44,453 nt of DNA from Aquamicrobium defluvii (GTDB taxonomy: Bacteria; Pseudomonadota; Alphaproteobacteria; Rhizobiales; Rhizobiaceae), in assembly GCF_004363725.1 (NCBI RefSeq), contig NZ_SNZF01000033.1, positions 1 through 44,453 of the forward strand, in the 5' to 3' direction. A program made the position numbers and the translations under genes. The notes beneath the pieces are model-generated. The model had not been told where the DNA came from. It saw only the letters and a program-made list of their open reading frames with translations, and did not search any database. Below, in pieces: positions 1-8,405 of the stretch (its first letter is position 1; every line of letters begins with the position of its first letter).

Positions 1-235
1 ATTGCAGGCGCACGCAGGCTGGTCGTAACCGCAAACGCCGTCCTCAAAACCGCTACGCCATGGCAGACAGGCAAAGCCGCCTAGACACAGTTGCTAGCCT
101 GTCGTCTCAGCCGCTTTATTCCTGCCTCAGCGGCTTGGGTTGTGTAATCGCTCATCCTCGTTCCGGTTGCGTAGTCATACCACCAGCCTCGCCCTCATCT
201 GGTTGCGCGCTCCATCAGGGCGTAGACAATTGGAA

Positions 236-472
236 ATGGAGCATGGTTTTGCACATGAAGGCGGTAAGAGGAGGACGTGGGATGAAACATTCCGCGCCGA
301 ACCGCATAGCTATGCGAACGCATCTCAAGGCTGTCGCACGCCAGACGGCTATGTCGTTCACCTCGATTTGCCCGATAATCTTCCCGTTACCAGCGAGGAA
401 ATCGCCCTGCTGCGCGCCTTCCTTTCCGACGAGATCAGGGCAATCCTCCATGGCGAGGATCAGGAAAGGTGA
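236..472 (+). CDS. Small hypothetical protein upstream of recombinase
   Basis: A 78-residue acidic protein of unknown function. Its C-terminal half reads like real coding sequence (a DGYVVHLDLPDN stretch, then an amphipathic helix ending in a charged tail), while the N-terminal part looks less convincing. The ATG at 236 is the first good in-frame start; the frame stays open upstream to about 140, and no clear ribosome-binding site decides between them. It ends 6 bases before the recombinase start, so the two were probably co-transcribed. Small ORFs just before large serine recombinases are common in alphaproteobacterial elements, but I cannot assign this one to a family. It may be a remnant, since the gene behind it is broken. 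Confidence 0.45.
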   Translation: MEHGFAHEGGKRRTWDETFRAEPHSYANASQGCRTPDGYVVHLDLPDNLPVTSEEIALLRAFLSDEIRAILHGEDQER

Positions 473-478
473 AGCGAA

Positions 479-1706
479 ATGATGACCCCAGCCATCTACG
501 TTCGTGTAAGCACGACCTGTCAGGCCGAGGCTGATCTTTCACTATCTGACCAGGTTGCTCAATGCCGTCGCTACTGCGAGCAGCGCGGCTGGGAGGTGGT
601 GGAAACCTTTACAGAGCCCGGCGCATCAGCCTTTGATGACGACCGGCCCGCGTTTCAGGAAATGATCTGCAAAGCCATGCGAGCCGAGCGTCCCCTCGAC
701 TTTGTCGTCGTTCATTCGCTGTCCCGCTTCAGTCGCTACAGTCTGCATTCTGAATTTTACATTCGCCGATTGCGCAAGGCTGGCGTCGAACTTGTCTCGG
801 TGACCCAAGACCTCGGCCAGGACAGTGGCGGGGGACCTCACCGTCCGAATGGATCGAGTTCGAGGTGCCAGCAATCATTGATGAGCGGACCTTCAACTCT
901 GTGCAGGGCCTGCTCCAGAGCCGTAACCCGAAGCGTGTCGCTCCATGCATCGTCAACGGACCCACGCTCCTTGCCGGCGTCGCCCGCTGTGGCCATTGCA
1001 GTGCCGGTCTCGTGCTCAACACAGGCAAGGGCGGCACCTATCGCTATTACCGCTGCGCCCAAAAGATGCGCGAGGGCGCAATGGCTTGCGCGGGACTGCG
1101 CATCCGCATGGATCGGCTCGATAACATCTTTACCGAGGAAGTCACCGGGCAGCTGCTCAAGCCCGACCACCCCACCAGCTTCTCGACGCCTATGTCAGAT
1201 CAGACAGCGAACGCTTCGATCGGCAACCTGAGCGGATCAACCGCATGCGGCAGGATCACAAGGAAACCGAAGCGGCCATCACGCGCCTGCTCACGCTGGT
1301 CGAAAAGGGGCTCATGGATGCCGATGAGCCCAGCATGAGGGAGCGGCTGATTGGCCTGAAGCTGCACCGTGACGAACTCGCCGCCGACATTGCCGACATG
1401 AACAGGCGCATCGCCGATGGCGCACCAACCATTACGCCGCAGAAGATCGAAAAGTTCGCCTCGCTGCTCAGTCACAAGCTCAACAACGGCTTGCCCGAGC
1501 TCAAACAGGCCTATGCCCGGCTGGTCATGACCGAGGTTACCGTCCGGGACAAGGAAATCCGCATCAGGGGCTCGCGCAGGGTGCTGGCAAAAGCCGCATC
1601 ACAAGGATTGAAGACCAATCCGCCTGCGGTTCTCTCTATTGTTCGGGAGTGGTACGCCCAAGGGGAATCGAACCCCTGTTTCCGCCGTGAAAGGGCGGCG
1701 TCCTGA
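479..1706 (+). pseudogene. Large serine recombinase, disrupted
   Basis: Remnant of a site-specific recombinase of the resolvase/invertase superfamily. The first frame (479 to about 835) carries the catalytic N-terminal domain, with the IYVRVST motif (nucleophile Ser11, Arg9), the SLSDQ motif and an SRFSRY segment. The frame then changes near 835-840 and resumes at EWIEFEVPAIIDERTF, so the middle of the protein (most of the region between the catalytic and zinc-ribbon domains) is deleted. The second frame holds the zinc ribbon (CGHC, then Cys...Cys within RYYRCAQKMREGAMAC). A second frameshift near 1165-1175 leads to the coiled-coil C-terminal part (visible from LLDAYVRSDSERF onward). The last codons (WYAQGESNPCF...) are the antisense of the tRNA-Glu 3' end. 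A strong purine-rich site precedes the ATG. The enzyme should be inactive. Confidence 0.85.
1650..1706. other. Probable attachment site in tRNA-Glu 3' half
   Basis: The recombinase frame continues into the 3' half of tRNA-Glu and stops inside it. This overlap is expected when the recombinase gene lies at one end of an element integrated into the tRNA and the tRNA 3' end was rebuilt by the att core. The exact core is not visible because the other junction would lie to the left of this window; no second copy of the tRNA 3' end is found in bases 1-480. Confidence 0.5.
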
Positions 1707-1724
1707 CCGCTAGACGATGGGCGC
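1650..1724 (-). tRNA. tRNA-Glu (UUC)
   Basis: The reverse complement folds as a 75-nt tRNA with encoded CCA: acceptor GCGCCCA pairs with TGGGCGT (one G-U at the end), the anticodon loop CTTTCAC gives anticodon TTC, and the T arm carries GGTTCGATTCC. The 3' end overlaps the end of the disrupted recombinase on the other strand, the usual arrangement for an element integrated at a tRNA gene. Confidence 0.96.
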
Positions 1725-1863
1725 GCTCAGATGAGGGCGGTATATAGTTGGGTTGTTCGAAACGGGCAACCCATCAATCCGCACTGCAGCAACTTTTTTC
1801 CCGAAATGTTTTTCACCGGTGTCGGATCGGTCGTTCCGGCTGGGGAAAACCCTTGTTCCGGGC

Positions 1864-3087
1864 CTATTTGCGGCGACGGCAGCGCCAGTTCCAGTCGCGC
1901 TCCGGCCCGACGTCCACATGAACCGAATCGGTGTGGCAGTAGGTGCCAACGCCACCGCGCCCCGGCATGGAGCGCAGATAGGTGGCCAATTCCCATTTGC
2001 TGACGCCCGGAACCTGCACGTCGGCGGCGGCGCAATACATGTGCAGCGAGTTCTTGGCGCCGCGCGCGCGCTGGTTGCGGGCAGGGTCGCGGTAGCCGGA
2101 GGTCACGATCAGCTTCTTGCCGTAATGGTTCTCGATGGTCTTGAGCACGCGAACCAGCGAAGGCTTGAGGCAGGCGACGTCGACGCTCTCGGTCTGCTTC
2201 AGCAGACCGTTAGGCGCGAGGCGAGCCAGGCCGGCGGCCGAGGCAACCTGATAGGCGCCGAAGCCTTCGTCCTCGTTGATATCGACGTCGCTGTCGTCAT
2301 CGATCCCGGATTTGCGCTTGATCTCGAAAAGAGCGTTCTGGCGCACACCGGGAAGCGCATCGCTGGAAAAATTGCTCCGGTCGACATTGGCCGATGCCAC
2401 GATCGGCTTGGCCGGCTCCGCGGATGCCAGCGTCACCACCGGCTTCGCGGCGGCTTTTGCCTGCTGAACGACGGGTTTGACCTGCGCCTTGCCCGAGCTG
2501 GCCGGCGCTCCGCCGCCGAAGAAGGATGCCAGGAAGCCCTTCTTCTTCGGGGTTTCGGCCTGTGGCGCAGTCTCCTTGGCTGTCACATAAAATTCTGCTG
2601 GCTGTTGCGCCGGTTGCTGGGCGGCCGCAACCTGAGCGGTGGCAGCGACCTGTTCCGCATCCGGCGCCGGGGCGGCAGCCTGCTGGCCATCCTGCGGCTG
2701 GGAAGCCTGAGCCAGAGCCGCAGCCTGCGCCTGCAACGAGTGAGAGGCTTCATCATCGACTGCAGCGAGGGCAGCCAGTGATGTGCCGGGTTTCGCGGCC
2801 GGCATGAAGGCGACCTGATCCGGCAGGCTGGTATCGCCTTCAGCGCTCATAAGCTGCTGAGGCTCGCTGGATACGGGATATGCCGATTCGCTGGCGAGCG
2901 CGGGGCTGGTCGCCGAAGCCGATGAGAACTCCGCGGCATTGTAGCCGGGCATGCCAACGGAAAGCGCCGGGTCGCCGGTCGAGGAGCAGGAAGCGAGAAG
3001 GACGGACAGGAGAGCAGCCGCAATAAGTCGGCATTCACCTTTTGCGAGGCGCGATCCTGCTGATTTCAAAACAAAACTCCCTTGCAT
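1864..3087 (-). CDS. Lipoprotein with M15-type peptidase domain
   Basis: A 407-residue secreted lipoprotein. Residues 20-34 form a lipoprotein signal with lipobox LASC (Cys34), so the mature protein should be membrane-anchored. Residues about 40-230 are a long low-complexity linker rich in Ala, Gln and Pro. The C-terminal domain (about 300-400) matches the peptidase M15 (D-Ala-D-Ala carboxypeptidase-like, Peptidase_M15_3) family: SGYRDPARN, then SLHMYCAAADVQV (His349 and Asp356 as zinc ligands) and a HVDVG motif (His390). Such domains cleave or bind peptidoglycan cross-links. The start is supported by a GGACGGA site directly upstream. It lies downstream of phaC on the same strand, about 200 bases away, and is probably transcribed on its own. 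The exact substrate is not shown by the sequence. Confidence 0.85.
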   Translation of the reverse strand: MQGSFVLKSAGSRLAKGECRLIAAALLSVLLASCSSTGDPALSVGMPGYNAAEFSSASATSPALASESAYPVSSEPQQLMSAEGDTSLPDQVAFMPAAKPGTSLAALAAVDDEASHSLQAQAAALAQASQPQDGQQAAAPAPDAEQVAATAQVAAAQQPAQQPAEFYVTAKETAPQAETPKKKGFLASFFGGGAPASSGKAQVKPVVQQAKAAAKPVVTLASAEPAKPIVASANVDRSNFSSDALPGVRQNALFEIKRKSGIDDDSDVDINEDEGFGAYQVASAAGLARLAPNGLLKQTESVDVACLKPSLVRVLKTIENHYGKKLIVTSGYRDPARNQRARGAKNSLHMYCAAADVQVPGVSKWELATYLRSMPGRGGVGTYCHTDSVHVDVGPERDWNWRCRRRK

Positions 3088-3290
3088 TCCGTCCGATATC
3101 GCATCGACGCAGGCGTTGTGACGTCAGCATCGACTTGATCGTGTCCCCCGGTTCGCAAACGGGACCTGTGTCAAATCGGCAACCTTGCTGTGAATTCAGC
3201 GACTATCGACAGAATAAGATTACCAGACAGTTGACGAAGCCATTTCACCCGCTTCGCGCGCTCCGTCAACTCACCAGACATTACAGATTG

Positions 3291-5132
3291 TTACACACGC
3301 ACACGTACATACGTGCCGGGCGCTTCACCCAGAGGCTGAATCTCCTGGCCGGGAATGCGGGCATCGACGCGCCTGTCGTCGCGGCTTTCGATCCATTTTT
3401 GCCAGTGCGGCCACCATGAGCCGGGCGTTTCGGTGGCCGTGGCGAACCATTTGTCGAATTCGCCGTCAGGTTTTCCGCCCGTCCAGAACTGGTACTTGTT
3501 GAGATGTGGCGGGTTGATCACGCCGGCGATATGACCGGAGCCGGCCATCACATATTCCACATCTCCGCCAAAGAACCTGCAACCCGTGAACACGGAGCGG
3601 GCAGGGGCGATGTGGTCTTCCTTCGCGGCGAGGTTGTAGACCGGGATGCTGATGTCGGCCAGCGATATGGTGCGCCCCGCCAGTTCCATCCGGCCGGAAG
3701 ACAGGTTGTTCTCCAGATAGCAGTTGCGCAGATAGAAGGAGTGGTTTGCCGCGGTCATGCGTGTGGAATCGGCATTCCAGTAGAGCAGGTCGAACGGCAT
3801 CGGGTCCTTGCCGCGCATGTAGTTGTTGACGACATAGGGCCATATGAGGTCGCCCGAGCGCAGCATGTTGAAGGCGGTCGCCATGCGCGTTCCGTCCAGA
3901 TAGCCCTTGTCCTGCATGGCGTGTTCCAGGGCGCGGATCTGGTCCTCGTCCACGAACACCTTCAGGTCGCCCGCATGGGTGAAGTCGACCTGCGTGGTGA
4001 AGAATGTGACGGAGCGCACCCGGTTGTCGCCCTCCTGCGCCATCAGCGCCAGAGCGGCGGCAAGCAGCGTTCCGCCGACGCAGTAGCCGATGGCGTTCAC
4101 CTCGCGCTCGCCGGTCGCTTTCTCGACGATGTCGAGGCCGTATTGCAGGCCTTCGCGTATGTAAGCCTCCCAGTTCTTCGCGCCGTGGCGCTCGTCCGGA
4201 TTCACCCAGGAGATGACGAAGACGGAATGCCCCTGTTCGGTGGCCCAGCGAATGAAGGATTTTTCCGGGTTCAGGTCGAGGATGTAGAACTTGTTGATCC
4301 ATGGCGGGCAGATCAGCAGCGGTCGCTTGAGCACCTTTTCGGTGGATGGCGAATACTGGATGATTTCGGCCACATCGGAGCGGCCAACCACTTTTCCGGG
4401 GGTCACGGCTATGTTCTCGCCGATGGAGAAACGGGTGTAGTCCACCTGCCTGAGCTTCAGGTCGCCTTTGCCGGCCGCGATATCCTCTGCCAGCATCTTC
4501 ATGCCGCGCACCAGATTTTCGCCGTGCGAGGCCATGGTTTCGCGGAACAGCTCGGGATTGGTGAAGAGGAAATTCGATGGCGACATCGCCGCCGAGACCT
4601 GCTTCACGTAGAAATTGGCTTTCTGCCTCGTGTGCTCGTCCAGGCCCTCGGTCTGCTCCACGAGATCGGCAGCCCATTTCGATGTCACCAGATAGGTCTG
4701 CCTGAGGAAGTCGAAGAAGGCGTTGCGGCCCCATTCCGGGTCCTGGAAGCGCTTGTCACCGCGCTCGGGCTTGACGGCGTCCTCGACCGGCGCGGCCTCG
4801 GGCGATGCGTTGAGGCGCTGGATGGTGCGCATCCACACATCCATATAGCCGGCGAAGAGGCGCGTCTGCGCTTCCACCGCGCGCTGGGGATCGGACAGCC
4901 AGTATTCGGTAAGCCGGGAGAACGTCTTGACCATGTCGGCCATCGGTTCGGCCATGTGATCGCGCACTTGGCCTTGTTCGCGCGGCTGCACCCATGCGGA
5001 AGCAGCTTTGCCGGCCTGCTCGATCATGCGGGCGAGATTGAGTGCGAAAAGCTCCGGGTCCTTCACCAGATACTGTTCGATGGAGGAGCGGCTGTCATTT
5101 TCGCCTTTGCCTTGGCCCGCGTTTTCGGACAT
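3291..5132 (-). CDS. phaC: Class I poly(3-hydroxyalkanoate) synthase
   Basis: Polymerises (R)-3-hydroxyacyl-CoA into PHA storage granules. The 613-residue protein has the PhaC N-terminal domain followed by an alpha/beta-hydrolase core with the modified lipase box GYCVGG. The nucleophile is Cys351, with Asp506 (KEDHIAP) and His534 (GSGHIAG) completing the triad. Length and the single-subunit form fit class I enzymes. The start at MSENAG is chosen because a GGGAGGA site lies about 12 bases upstream; the frame is open further upstream but that would run into the divergent promoter region. The usual partners phaA, phaB and a phasin are not in the window, so this is a stand-alone gene here. It is divergent from the small lipoprotein and aminotransferase genes. 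Confidence 0.96.
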   Translation of the reverse strand: MSENAGQGKGENDSRSSIEQYLVKDPELFALNLARMIEQAGKAASAWVQPREQGQVRDHMAEPMADMVKTFSRLTEYWLSDPQRAVEAQTRLFAGYMDVWMRTIQRLNASPEAAPVEDAVKPERGDKRFQDPEWGRNAFFDFLRQTYLVTSKWAADLVEQTEGLDEHTRQKANFYVKQVSAAMSPSNFLFTNPELFRETMASHGENLVRGMKMLAEDIAAGKGDLKLRQVDYTRFSIGENIAVTPGKVVGRSDVAEIIQYSPSTEKVLKRPLLICPPWINKFYILDLNPEKSFIRWATEQGHSVFVISWVNPDERHGAKNWEAYIREGLQYGLDIVEKATGEREVNAIGYCVGGTLLAAALALMAQEGDNRVRSVTFFTTQVDFTHAGDLKVFVDEDQIRALEHAMQDKGYLDGTRMATAFNMLRSGDLIWPYVVNNYMRGKDPMPFDLLYWNADSTRMTAANHSFYLRNCYLENNLSSGRMELAGRTISLADISIPVYNLAAKEDHIAPARSVFTGCRFFGGDVEYVMAGSGHIAGVINPPHLNKYQFWTGGKPDGEFDKWFATATETPGSWWPHWQKWIESRDDRRVDARIPGQEIQPLGEAPGTYVRVRV

Positions 5133-5162
5133 GGTTCGCGCAATTCCTCCCTGGCCCTGTGG

Positions 5163-5191
5163 TTGACATGATAACATGAGAGAGCGGATAG
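5163..5191 (+). promoter_or_regulatory. Possible sigma-70 type promoter for 5230 gene
   Basis: A perfect TTGACA at 5163-5168 is followed 17-18 bases later by GGATAGG (5186-5192), a weak -10 candidate. It lies in the divergent gap between phaC and the small lipoprotein and would start transcription near 5198, leaving a short leader before the ATG at 5230. The -10 match is poor, so this is a candidate only. Confidence 0.35.
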
Positions 5192-5229
5192 GGTCCAACA
5201 TGGTCTATCCCGGATTACACGGATTCACG

Positions 5230-5643
5230 ATGACAGCTGGTATTGAAAAAGCGTCAGTTACAAGCGGGAAATTTTCGCTCTTCATTGCGGCCGCGGCAGG
5301 TCTGGCCATGCTGTCGGGTTGTACCAGCTCTCCTTCTGGCAGCGCCGGGTCATCCGCGATCCATGCATCGGGCGCGAACGTGGTCGGACCACGCGACACC
5401 GGCAGCTATCCCAACCTCAACATCCGGCCCGGACAGGCCGCGCCGCAATTCACTGATGACGAGGCAAAGGCAAAGCTCGCTGCACTTGAGGCCGAGCGAA
5501 AGGCAGCCCGCAATCCGGGACGCGCGGCCGGCGCCCGCAATGACAGCGCAGCCTTGCGCAAGCTGGCGGCAAGCCACGGCAGTGATACGCTCAGGGAGAT
5601 CGAAGGCAAGTGCGATACCGCCCTCGACCCGACCTGCAAATAG
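5230..5643 (+). CDS. Small lipoprotein, unknown function
   Basis: A 137-residue predicted lipoprotein. The N-terminus has basic residues, a hydrophobic stretch and a lipobox LSGC (Cys31). The mature part contains a GSYPNLNIRPGQAAPQFTDDEA segment and a charged Ala/Lys/Glu-rich helix, then two C-terminal cysteines that could form a disulfide (KCDTALDPTC). An upstream in-frame ATG at 5200 has a nearer AGGG and is a possible alternative start, but 5230 gives the more typical signal peptide and fits the candidate promoter. It is followed after 51 bases by the aminotransferase gene and may share its transcript. I do not recognise a characterised family. Confidence 0.7.
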   Translation: MTAGIEKASVTSGKFSLFIAAAAGLAMLSGCTSSPSGSAGSSAIHASGANVVGPRDTGSYPNLNIRPGQAAPQFTDDEAKAKLAALEAERKAARNPGRAAGARNDSAALRKLAASHGSDTLREIEGKCDTALDPTCK

Positions 5644-5694
5644 AGTTATACCGCGCCACCTGATTTTTTACGGTTTCCGATCGCTGGACTTGTC

Positions 5695-6912
5695 ATGGAA
5701 GAGTTTCACAAAGTTCGCCGCCTTCCGCCTTATGTGTTCGAGCAGGTCAACCGTCTGAAGGCAGCCGCCCGCGCGCGAGGCGCGGACATCATCGACCTTG
5801 GCATGGGCAATCCGGATCTGCCGACGCCGAAGGCTATCGTCGACAAGCTCTGTGAGGTTGTGCGCGACCCGCGCACCCATCGCTATTCCTCCTCGCGCGG
5901 CATTCCCGGCCTGCGCAGGGCTCAGGCCAATTATTATGGGCGCCGCTTCGGTGTGAAGCTCGACCCCGACACGCAGGTGGTCGCCACGCTCGGCTCCAAG
6001 GAAGGCTTCGCCAACATGGCGCAGGCCATCACCGCGCCGGGCGATGTGGTGCTGTGTCCCGATCCGACCTATCCGATCCACGCCTTCGGCTTCATCATGT
6101 CCGGCGGTGTCATCCGCTCCATGCAGGTCGAGCCGGATGACGGCTTCATCCCGGCTCTGGAGCGTGGCGTGCGTCACTCGATCCCGAAGCCGCTGGCCCT
6201 GATCCTCAACTACCCGTCGAACCCTACGGCGCTGGTCGCCTCGCTCGACTTCTATAAGGATGTGGTCGCCTTCGCGAAGAAGAACGACCTTATCATCCTC
6301 TCCGATCTCGCCTATTCGGAAATCTATTTCGACGGCAACCCGCCGCCGTCGGTGCTCGAAGTTCCGGGCGCTATGGATTGCACCGTCGAATTCACCTCCA
6401 TGTCGAAGACGTTTTCCATGCCCGGCTGGCGCATGGGCTTCGCGGTCGGCAACGAACGTCTGATCGCGGCGCTGACGCGGGTTAAATCCTATCTCGACTA
6501 CGGCGCCTTCACGCCAATTCAGGTGGCGGCGACGGCAGCCCTGAACGGCGACGGCTCCGACATTGCCGAGGTGCGCGAAGTCTACCACAAGCGCCGCGAC
6601 GTGATGGTGGACGCCTTCACGCGTGCCGGCTGGGCCATTCCCGCGCCGGCTGCGTCCATGTTCGCCTGGGCGCCGATACCGGAACAGTTCCGTCATCTCG
6701 GCTCGCTGGAGTTCTCCAAGCTGCTGATCGAACATGCCGATGTGGCGGTTGCGCCGGGCGTCGGCTTTGGCGAGCATGGCGATGGCTATGTGCGTGTCGC
6801 TCTGGTCGAAAACGAGCATCGCATCCGGCAGGCGGCGCGCAACATCAAGCGCTTCTTCTCCTCCGATGTGGCGCGATCCCACAATGTGGTTCCGCTCTCG
6901 GCCAGAGGCTGA
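5695..6912 (+). CDS. Class I/II PLP-dependent aminotransferase, AlaC-like
   Basis: A 405-residue fold-type I aminotransferase. Visible motifs are EFHKVRRLPPYVF at the start, YPSNP with the cofactor-contacting Asn (about 176), SDLAYSEIYFD (Asp204 and Tyr207), and SMSKTFSMPGWRMG with the PLP-binding Lys238. The N-terminus and overall pattern resemble E. coli AlaC (pyruvate-glutamate transaminase) and proteins annotated as LL-diaminopimelate aminotransferase in rhizobia; substrate cannot be fixed from sequence. The gene sits 47 bases before hom, so it may be transcribed with the homoserine/threonine/methionine branch. That context suggests amino-acid synthesis rather than catabolism, which is an inference. 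Confidence 0.88.
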   Translation: MEEFHKVRRLPPYVFEQVNRLKAAARARGADIIDLGMGNPDLPTPKAIVDKLCEVVRDPRTHRYSSSRGIPGLRRAQANYYGRRFGVKLDPDTQVVATLGSKEGFANMAQAITAPGDVVLCPDPTYPIHAFGFIMSGGVIRSMQVEPDDGFIPALERGVRHSIPKPLALILNYPSNPTALVASLDFYKDVVAFAKKNDLIILSDLAYSEIYFDGNPPPSVLEVPGAMDCTVEFTSMSKTFSMPGWRMGFAVGNERLIAALTRVKSYLDYGAFTPIQVAATAALNGDGSDIAEVREVYHKRRDVMVDAFTRAGWAIPAPAASMFAWAPIPEQFRHLGSLEFSKLLIEHADVAVAPGVGFGEHGDGYVRVALVENEHRIRQAARNIKRFFSSDVARSHNVVPLSARG

Positions 6913-6959
6913 GATTCCGGTCGCATTTTATCAAATCCGAAGAAGGGACTGGGCCTCTC

Positions 6960-8273
6960 ATGGCTGAAGCATTGCGCGTTGGAATAGCCGGCCTTGGCAC
7001 TGTCGGTGCTTCGGTCGCACGGGTTCTGGTGGAAAAGGCCGCCGAACTCACCCGCCAGTGCGGTCGTGAGATTATCGTGACTGCCGTTTCGGCGCGCGAC
7101 GCGACCCGCGACCGCGGCGTCGACCTTTCCTCCGCAAAATGGTTCGCCGATCCGGTGGAACTCGCCCGCAGCGCCGATATCGACGTGTTCGTCGAACTGA
7201 TCGGCGGCGAGGAAGGACCCGCGCGCGCCAGCGTGACGGCCGCGCTCGAAGCCGGCCGGCATGTGGTCACGGCCAACAAGGCGCTGCTTGCCCGTCATGG
7301 GGTGGAACTGGCCGAGATCGCGGAAGGGAAAGGCATCCTGCTCAATTACGAGGCCGCGGTGGCCGGCGGCATCCCCGTCATCAAGACGATGCGCGAGGCC
7401 ATGGCCGGCAACACTGTGAGCCGCGTTTTCGGCATCCTCAACGGCACCTGCAACTATATCCTCACCCGTATGGAAGCCGAGGGCCTCTCTTTCGAGGATT
7501 GCCTGAAGGATGCGCAGCGACTGGGCTACGCCGAGGCCGATCCGACCTTCGACATCGAGGGCAACGACACCGCCCACAAGCTTTCCATCCTGACGAGCCT
7601 TGCCTTCGGCAACCGCATCGCGGCCGGCGACATCTATCTGGAGGGCATATCGAACATCACCCAGGCGGATATCCGGGCTGCGAGCGAACTTGGCTACCGA
7701 ATCAAGCTGCTGGGCGTCGCCCTGCGCACGGAAAGCGGCATCGAGCAGCGTGTGCACCCGACCATGGTGCCGACGGCGTCCGTCATCGCGCAGGTTCACG
7801 GCGTCACCAACGCCGTTGCGATCGAGACGGACATTCTGGGCGAGCTTCTACTTTCCGGCCCCGGCGCCGGCGGCAACGCAACGGCTTCCGCCGTTGTCGG
7901 CGACATCGCCGATATAGCCAAGAGCCGTCCGGGCTTCCAGCATGGCCCGGTCTTCGGCCGGCCCGCGAAGGAATTGCAGCCTTACCGGAAGGCGCGCATG
8001 CGCTCGCATGCCGGCGGTTACTTCATCCGCCTCACCGTCCATGATCGTGTCGGGGTTTTCGCAGCGGTCGCCGGACGTATGGCCGAAAACGAGATTTCGC
8101 TGGAGTCCATCGTCCAGCACGCCAACGGAGCCAATCCCGAAACACAGAAGACCGTGATCCTCGTGACCCATGAGACGACGGAAGCGGCGGTCCGCAAGGC
8201 GGTTGAAGGCATTACGCAGGACGGCCACCTGGTCGACAAGCCTCAGGTTATCCGTATCGAACGAGCCGGATAA
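6960..8273 (+). CDS. hom: Homoserine dehydrogenase
   Basis: Reduces aspartate semialdehyde to homoserine, the branch step to threonine and methionine. The 437-residue monofunctional form has an N-terminal Rossmann fold (GIAGLGTVGASVARVL), the catalytic domain with GILNGTCNYILTRM and the AEADPTFDIEGNDTAHK signature, and a C-terminal ACT domain (about 355-430, RLTVHDRVGVFAAVAGRMAE) that normally mediates feedback control by threonine. A GAAGGGA site precedes the ATG. It is preceded by the AlaC-like aminotransferase and followed by glpX 132 bases on. Confidence 0.97.
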   Translation: MAEALRVGIAGLGTVGASVARVLVEKAAELTRQCGREIIVTAVSARDATRDRGVDLSSAKWFADPVELARSADIDVFVELIGGEEGPARASVTAALEAGRHVVTANKALLARHGVELAEIAEGKGILLNYEAAVAGGIPVIKTMREAMAGNTVSRVFGILNGTCNYILTRMEAEGLSFEDCLKDAQRLGYAEADPTFDIEGNDTAHKLSILTSLAFGNRIAAGDIYLEGISNITQADIRAASELGYRIKLLGVALRTESGIEQRVHPTMVPTASVIAQVHGVTNAVAIETDILGELLLSGPGAGGNATASAVVGDIADIAKSRPGFQHGPVFGRPAKELQPYRKARMRSHAGGYFIRLTVHDRVGVFAAVAGRMAENEISLESIVQHANGANPETQKTVILVTHETTEAAVRKAVEGITQDGHLVDKPQVIRIERAG

Positions 8274-8405
8274 CCTGCTTTCAATCGATTGATATCGTTG
8301 ATTTTTCGTTGAGAAGCGTGGCAGGGCTTGCCGTTGTCGCGCGCCTTTGACAAAACACAGGCAAAGCTCCATGGCGGAGCACGGCAAAAGGGATTGAGCA
8401 AGATC

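Noticed and set aside
3504..5171. A 555-codon frame antisense to phaC
   Set aside because: The phaC catalytic motifs lie on the minus strand; the plus frame has no family resemblance.
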